From contig CAMLLB010000003.1 of assembly GCA_946480815.1 (NCBI GenBank), positions 1 through 64,000 of the forward strand: a stretch of DNA of 64,000 nucleotides, given 5' to 3'. Both the position numbers and the translations under genes were made by a program. Below the pieces are notes generated by a model. That model saw nothing but the letters and a program-made list of their open reading frames with translations, ran no database searches and was not told the DNA's origin. This DNA is from an uncultured Flavobacteriales bacterium. Lineage in GTDB: Bacteria > Bacteroidota > Bacteroidia > Flavobacteriales > Crocinitomicaceae. This document shows positions 59,562 to 64,000 of this stretch, in pieces; the stretch's first letter is position 1; every line of letters starts with the position of its first letter.

Positions 59562-60566
59562 ATGAAAAAAATCAAATATTCCGTCCTGGATTTATCCATG
59601 ATTACCAAGGATGGCAACGCAGCAACAGCAATTAAAAGAACAGTAGATTTAGCACAAAAAGCAGAAGAATTAGGATATGAACGGGTTTGGCTGGCAGAGC
59701 ACCACAATATGGAATATATTGCAAGTTCGGCAACTTCCGTCCTGATCGGACATGTAGCTTCACAAACGAAAAGTATCCGTATTGGTTCCGGAGGAATTAT
59801 GCTTCCCAATCATGCACCATTGGCAATTGCGGAACAGTTCGGGACACTTGAAACCTTGTATCCTTCACGCATTGATCTGGGATTGGGAAGGGCTCCCGGA
59901 ACAGATCAACAAACAGCAATGGCCTTACGCAGGGGAGATTTGAACACGGCGTACCAGTTTCCAAATGATGTTGTTGCACTTCAAACTTATTTTAGTGAAA
60001 ACAACAAAACAGCTTCGGTACGGGCATTTCCGGGTGAAGGATTGAATATTCCGATCTGGATCTTAGGTTCAAGTACGGACAGCGCTTATTTGGCAGCTGA
60101 AATGGGATTGCCTTATGCATTTGCCTCGCACTTTGCACCTAAGCAATTCAAAATTGCCCTGCAGATTTACCGCAATAACTTCCGGCCTTCTCAATACCTG
60201 GATAAACCCTATGTTCTGGCTTGTGTAAATGGAATTGCGGCGGATACAAATGAAGAAGCCGAATTATTGTCGATGAGCTTGTACCAGCTTTTTTCAGGGA
60301 TTTTGACCAATGCAAGAAAACCCTTGTCTCCACCAATTCCCGGATTGTTGGAATCGTGGCCGCAGGAATTATTGGATGCAGTTGCAGGAATGACGGCTTG
60401 TACCTTTGTAGGAGATAAGGACACGTTGATTGAAAAATTCAGTCACTTTATTGAAGAACATGGCGTGGATGAACTGATGATCGCCGGAAATATTTTCGAT
60501 AATGAAAAGCGTCTGAAATCTTACAGTATTCTGGCAGAGGTTTTTAACGCGATTAATCTTTCGTAA
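59562..60566 (+). CDS. LLM-class flavin-dependent oxidoreductase
   Basis: A 334-residue bacterial luciferase-like monooxygenase. It shows [40 protein letters not shown] (the AEHHN signature), [40 protein letters not shown] and [20 protein letters not shown]. The single-chain, YhbW-like type uses reduced FMN; the substrate is unknown. The promoter lies within an inverted repeat that covers the start codon. Confidence 0.93.
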   Translation: MKKIKYSVLDLSMITKDGNAATAIKRTVDLAQKAEELGYERVWLAEHHNMEYIASSATSVLIGHVASQTKSIRIGSGGIMLPNHAPLAIAEQFGTLETLYPSRIDLGLGRAPGTDQQTAMALRRGDLNTAYQFPNDVVALQTYFSENNKTASVRAFPGEGLNIPIWILGSSTDSAYLAAEMGLPYAFASHFAPKQFKIALQIYRNNFRPSQYLDKPYVLACVNGIAADTNEEAELLSMSLYQLFSGILTNARKPLSPPIPGLLESWPQELLDAVAGMTACTFVGDKDTLIEKFSHFIEEHGVDELMIAGNIFDNEKRLKSYSILAEVFNAINLS

Positions 60567-60636
60567 TTAAAGCGTTTCAAAAATCTTTTGAAAACAGGAG
60601 AATGAGGATTTTATTCGTGACCTGCTCGTTAATTCG

Positions 60637-61329
60637 ATGGAATTGATTAAGTTCATGTTCTCAAAACAAACCGGCAATTTAATGGAAACTGGACCTATTA
60701 ACGAACAAGCAAACTTATTACACTTAGAGGCAAGAGAAGCAGGACAAGCAGGAAACTATCCGCTGGCAATCGAAAAGTTACTGGAAGCTATGAAAATAGA
60801 ACCTCTTTGGGCTTATCCGGTATATGATCTTGCATTCACGTACTTATTGGTTGGTGATTTTGATAATGCGTTGAAATACTACCAGGAAACAGATAGCCTG
60901 GAACCGGATGGTTTTTTCACGACAAAAATAGCCATTTACACCCTGGAAGGGGAAAAAGCAGGTATATTTCCCGAAGGCCTGTATACTTTTTATATGCAGA
61001 TCGAGTGGACGGATGAACCTGAAAAAAAGTACCATATCGCGAAACAGATCGTAGACAATGTTCCTGCCTTTGCTCCGGCATGGAAAGAAATTGCTTACCT
61101 GCAAACAGATCCGGAAGAGCGTTTATATTCGATTGAACAGGGACTTGCCGGAAATCCGGACCGTGAAACAAAAGGAATTTTACTTTTGAATAAAGCCATG
61201 ATCTTTAGCGAAAGAGGCGATAAGGAGACTGCTAAAAAACTGCTTTCGGAAATTATTGAATCCCAGGAAACGACCATTTCCAATAGTGCGATAGCGAAAG
61301 TGGCTTTGAAGTCAATCAAAGACAACTAA
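60637..61329 (+). CDS. TPR-containing protein
   Basis: A 230-residue protein with tetratricopeptide repeats: LHLEAREAGQAGNYPLAIEK, PLWAYPVYDLAFTYLLVGDF, DNALKYYQETDSLEPDGFFT and a later ILLLNKAMIFSERGDKETAK. No signal peptide. ATGs at 60637, 60655 and 60682 are possible; the longest is listed. Likely a scaffold. Confidence 0.82.
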   Translation: MELIKFMFSKQTGNLMETGPINEQANLLHLEAREAGQAGNYPLAIEKLLEAMKIEPLWAYPVYDLAFTYLLVGDFDNALKYYQETDSLEPDGFFTTKIAIYTLEGEKAGIFPEGLYTFYMQIEWTDEPEKKYHIAKQIVDNVPAFAPAWKEIAYLQTDPEERLYSIEQGLAGNPDRETKGILLLNKAMIFSERGDKETAKKLLSEIIESQETTISNSAIAKVALKSIKDN

Positions 61330-61541
61330 TTATTAGCTGTTAGGATTAAAAGTTACCCTGGTAAAGGAAGGATAAGTGTACTCTTATCCTCTATGAGGTA
61401 TTATTTGTATCAGAATTAATGAAATTGTTAATAATTGATCTTCCAATTGTTCATTCCGTTAAGACCTTGAATTAAAACAATTTGTCAGCCAACCATTCAT
61501 TTAAAGCTTCGTTTTCATAATAAGCTATAATACTTGTACTT

Positions 61542-62981
61542 ATGAAAAGATTAATCCTATTCATTTCTTTGACATCATGCCTTGCATTCGGTCAAAATAC
61601 CCAATTGATTTCCCAGGAAACCTACAATCAGATGAAGATGAACGGAACGTTGGACCCTTCCGTAAATTATCAGTTGACTTCAAATACGCAGAATCCGGTG
61701 GTACATTACTCGGGTTCCCAGGAAAAAAATGGTGTTTGTAACTGTATGGTCCCGCTTGATAGTACATTCATTCAGGCAATGCTGCCAAATGATGATTACT
61801 ATTCAAACCTGATCACGCTTCCGTTTACCTTTGATTTTTATGGAAATACATATAATTCATTGTATATCAATAATAACGGAAATATTTCTTTTCAGTACCA
61901 ATACAGTACATTCACGGCAAACCCGTTCCCCGATTCGACTTACAATATGATTGCACCTTTCTGGGGTGATGTGGATACGCGTGATTCAACATTCATGGGA
62001 AATATCGGGAATGTTTGGTACAAAATGACTCCAAATGCGCTGGTAGTTGTTTGGGATCATGTAGGTTACTTTAATACGCACGGAGACAAAACAAATACGT
62101 TCCAGTTGATCATTTCGGATGGGACAGATCCGTTGATTCCGATTGGAAATAACGTTTCTTTCTGTTATGAGGATATGCAATGGACAACAGGTGATGCTTC
62201 TGGCGGAATTGCAGGTTACGGAGGAGTTCCGGCCACCGTGGGGGTAAACTACGGAAATGGAATAGACTATTTCCAGGTAGGACGATTTGACCAGCCGGGG
62301 ACCGGTTTTGACGGGCCATATAACAATTCGGATCAGATTGATTTCCTCGACAATATGGAAATGTACTTCAATGTTGCAGGAGCAAGTTCTTCCAATACAC
62401 CTCCAATGGTAATTGCAGCAGGAATCTGTGATACAATCGATGTGTATTCGGGAGATACTCTGAAGTCTATTCATACGGCTGATTTTACGGTAATGGTTGC
62501 AACTCCTGAAATCAATCAGACATTACAGGTTGATGTAACCTGTCCGGCATATCCAAATGCAATTACAGTAACACAAACACCGATTGGAAATGAGTTTGTA
62601 ACGGTAGATATTACCTTTGATGCAACTTTGGTTCCTCCGGGAATGTACAACGTGATCATTACTGCAACGGACAATGGAACACCGGTAGCGACAACAACGA
62701 AATCCATTCCGATTCATGTTCAGAGCCAGTCTTTAGGTTTGGAAGAATTTGACAATACGTTCTCTATTTATCCGAATCCGGCTTTCGATAAGTTGAACAT
62801 TCAATTGAACAATGGAAAACAGGCAGTGGTTGAATTGGTTGACTTACTTGGAAACAAGGTGTATTCAAGTGAAATCGGATCAACTAAAACAATTGATGTA
62901 GCTCATCTGAATGCAGGGATCTATTTGGTGAAAGTAACCATGGATGGCCAGATTTCAAGCACACGTTTCGTTAAGAACTAA
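61542..62981 (+). CDS. Nidogen-like (NIDO) secreted protein with T9SS domain
   Basis: A 479-residue protein: signal peptide to FGQ18; a NIDO-type domain (YSNLITLPFTFDFYGNTYNS, NIEYIAPFWGDVDT-like AP FWGDVDTRD, NTFQLIISDGTDPLIPIGNN, VSFCYEDMQWTTGDASGG), a beta-sandwich region (TPEINQTLQVDVTCPAYP) and a T9SS type A sorting domain (LEEFDNTFSIYPNPAFDKLN to ISSTRFVKN). NIDO domains occur in extracellular matrix and adhesion proteins; role unknown. A strong terminator follows. Confidence 0.9.
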   Translation: MKRLILFISLTSCLAFGQNTQLISQETYNQMKMNGTLDPSVNYQLTSNTQNPVVHYSGSQEKNGVCNCMVPLDSTFIQAMLPNDDYYSNLITLPFTFDFYGNTYNSLYINNNGNISFQYQYSTFTANPFPDSTYNMIAPFWGDVDTRDSTFMGNIGNVWYKMTPNALVVVWDHVGYFNTHGDKTNTFQLIISDGTDPLIPIGNNVSFCYEDMQWTTGDASGGIAGYGGVPATVGVNYGNGIDYFQVGRFDQPGTGFDGPYNNSDQIDFLDNMEMYFNVAGASSSNTPPMVIAAGICDTIDVYSGDTLKSIHTADFTVMVATPEINQTLQVDVTCPAYPNAITVTQTPIGNEFVTVDITFDATLVPPGMYNVIITATDNGTPVATTTKSIPIHVQSQSLGLEEFDNTFSIYPNPAFDKLNIQLNNGKQAVVELVDLLGNKVYSSEIGSTKTIDVAHLNAGIYLVKVTMDGQISSTRFVKN

Positions 62982-62993
62982 TCTTTTCAAATA

Positions 62994-63033
62994 AAAACAG
63001 CAGGGGCGCGATTAATCGCGCCCCTGCTGTTTT
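62994..63033 (+). terminator. Strong palindromic terminator (40 bp)
   Basis: AAAACAGCAGGGGCGCGATT and its exact reverse complement form a perfect 20-bp stem-type palindrome with GC-rich core and a T tail on each strand, placed 13 bases after the NIDO gene. Works in either direction. Confidence 0.85.
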
Positions 63034-63189
63034 ATAACCAATTCCACAATACCCAGACGTTCTATTCGTTATAGTAAAACAGAATCCTCCAATTCGGAAT
63101 TATGTTTAATAACCTGTTCATAAACTTTCCTAAAACTTTTCGCGACGCTTCTGATTTTCGCTAATTTTATAGGAACACAACGATAGCGT

Positions 63190-64000
63190 ATGTTTGACTG
63201 GGAAGACGATAACGACAATTTTGAAAACCACCTGAACGATGATTTGGCACGCTTTGAATCACAATTGGAGACTAACTCGGTAGGTTTTTTTGACAGTGAT
63301 CGTTTGGAAGCGATCATTGATCATTATCTGATGAACGGTAATTATTCCAAAGGAGAATTAGCCGCTGAAGTCGGAACACAGCAATATCCTTTCAATACCT
63401 TGTTTCAGATCAGAAGAGCACAAGCAATGTCCGGTTTGGGAAAATTGAAAGAAGCCCTGGAATTATTGGATGCTGCAGAGCAAATCGACTCCGAATCAAT
63501 GGAGCTTTATCTTACGAAAGCAACTATTTTCAGTCAGCTGAGAGATAGCAAAAGAGCTGTAAACTTTTTCCGCCGTGCACTTGAATTGGCAGATCGTGAA
63601 GAAAAAGATGAGATCTTCCTTGATTTAGCGACTGAGCTGGAGCAATTAAAAGATTTTAAAGGGGCAGTAGAAGTGCTCGAAGAAGCGATGCGTTCCAATC
63701 CAAAGAACGAGGGCGCCCTCTATGAATTGGCGTTCTGTTTTGATCAGTTGGGGAATAATGCCCGCGCAATTCAAACTTACAGAAGATTTTTAGATGATAA
63801 TCCGTATTCATTTACGGCTTGGTATAACCTTGGGAATACCTACTCGAAAGAAGAAAAATTCAACGATGCCATTACAGCTTACGAATATTGTGTAGCAATT
63901 AACGACCGTTTTTCTCCTGCTTATTTTAACATGGGAAATGCGCAGTTAACGATCGAACAATACAAAGAGTCCATTGAATCTTTTGAACGATGCATTGAAA
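63190..64000 (+). CDS. TPR-repeat protein (partial, runs off the window)
   Basis: The first 270 codons are present, frame open to the window end. The N-terminus is acidic (FDWEDDNDNFENHLNDDLAR), followed by successive TPR units (FQIRRAQAMSGLGKLKEALE, ELYLTKATIFSQLRDSKRAV, ALYELAFCFDQLGNNARAIQ, AWYNLGNTYSKEEKFNDAIT, AYFNMGNAQLTIEQYKESIE). No signal peptide. It starts with ATG at 63190, 27 bases after a TAATTTTA element. Probably a cytosolic scaffold. Confidence 0.9.
   Translation, partial: MFDWEDDNDNFENHLNDDLARFESQLETNSVGFFDSDRLEAIIDHYLMNGNYSKGELAAEVGTQQYPFNTLFQIRRAQAMSGLGKLKEALELLDAAEQIDSESMELYLTKATIFSQLRDSKRAVNFFRRALELADREEKDEIFLDLATELEQLKDFKGAVEVLEEAMRSNPKNEGALYELAFCFDQLGNNARAIQTYRRFLDDNPYSFTAWYNLGNTYSKEEKFNDAITAYEYCVAINDRFSPAYFNMGNAQLTIEQYKESIESFERCIE

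Overview
The window looks like a chromosomal segment of a free-living Bacteroidota bacterium, most likely Flavobacteriales and plausibly Crocinitomicaceae/Fluviicola-like. Four large secreted proteins end in type IX secretion (Por/T9SS type A) sorting domains. Several promoters fit the Bacteroidota pattern TTG-N17..23-TAnnTTTG. Shine-Dalgarno sites are weak. DUF4199, DUF6157, SBBP and delta-60 repeat, GH92 and KdpD/DUF4118 families are all present. Base composition is about 40 percent GC by eye, with a few clearly AT-richer genes. I see no rRNA, tRNA, CRISPR array, prophage or transposase.

Layout. 1-6.6 kb: tail of a probable HEAT-repeat gene and its duplicated remnant, an NTF2-like protein, an HxlR regulator divergent from a DsbA-like lipoprotein, a serine hydrolase, membrane proteins and an alpha/beta hydrolase. 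6.3-10.8 kb: a 3.5-kb SBBP-repeat surface protein gene broken by a 2-nt frameshift and bracketed by a near-identical 273-bp direct repeat of a DUF1801 gene. 11-16.5 kb: a HEPN-like protein, then a string of small stand-alone enzymes (GNATs, a DHFR-like reductase, DUF1801) and a glycine-rich-domain protein. 16.5-20.7 kb: a serine hydrolase-TPR fusion, twin Cys-rich lipoproteins and a 0.5-kb non-coding stretch with three hairpins. 20.7-28.4 kb: DinB, DUF6157, overlapping hypothetical genes, GNAT, a YCII/ECF sigma pair, and lipoprotein and membrane proteins. 28.4-34.7 kb: a flavin disulfide oxidoreductase, AraC and GlxA regulators, VOC, DinB, SRPBCC, a methyltransferase bracketed by partial-gene repeats, and a LuxR-type membrane regulator.

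34.7-44.4 kb: a DUF4199 protein, a class A beta-lactamase with every signature motif, an XRE regulator, a GH92 mannosidase, a bestrophin channel next to a pyruvate-kinase-like protein, then DinB, YdeI, DUF1801 and SRPBCC proteins and a cluster of TCCCGATAGCTATCGGGA palindromes. 44.4-51.8 kb: a secreted PQQ-type sugar dehydrogenase, YjbR, WG-repeat protein, a lipoprotein and a 1200-residue delta-60 repeat surface protein. 52-64 kb: a CPBP protease, HEAT protein, GNAT, an AT-rich class-III-cyclase-like gene, KdpD/KdpE-like two-component genes followed by a porin but without kdpFABC, an LLM oxidoreductase, TPR proteins and a nidogen-domain T9SS protein.

Most genes are co-oriented on the plus strand and in short, often translationally coupled, units. 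No single large pathway is encoded. The region reads as an accessory archipelago of detoxification, modification and sensing genes between a few large surface proteins. Three separate places show a gene next to a partial copy of a neighbouring gene, which points to gain of genes by recombination. The least explained items are the cyclase-like gene (55.2-55.9 kb), the bestrophin/pyruvate-kinase-like pair, the HEPN-like gene with its palindromic promoter, and the duplication bracketing the frameshifted SBBP gene.
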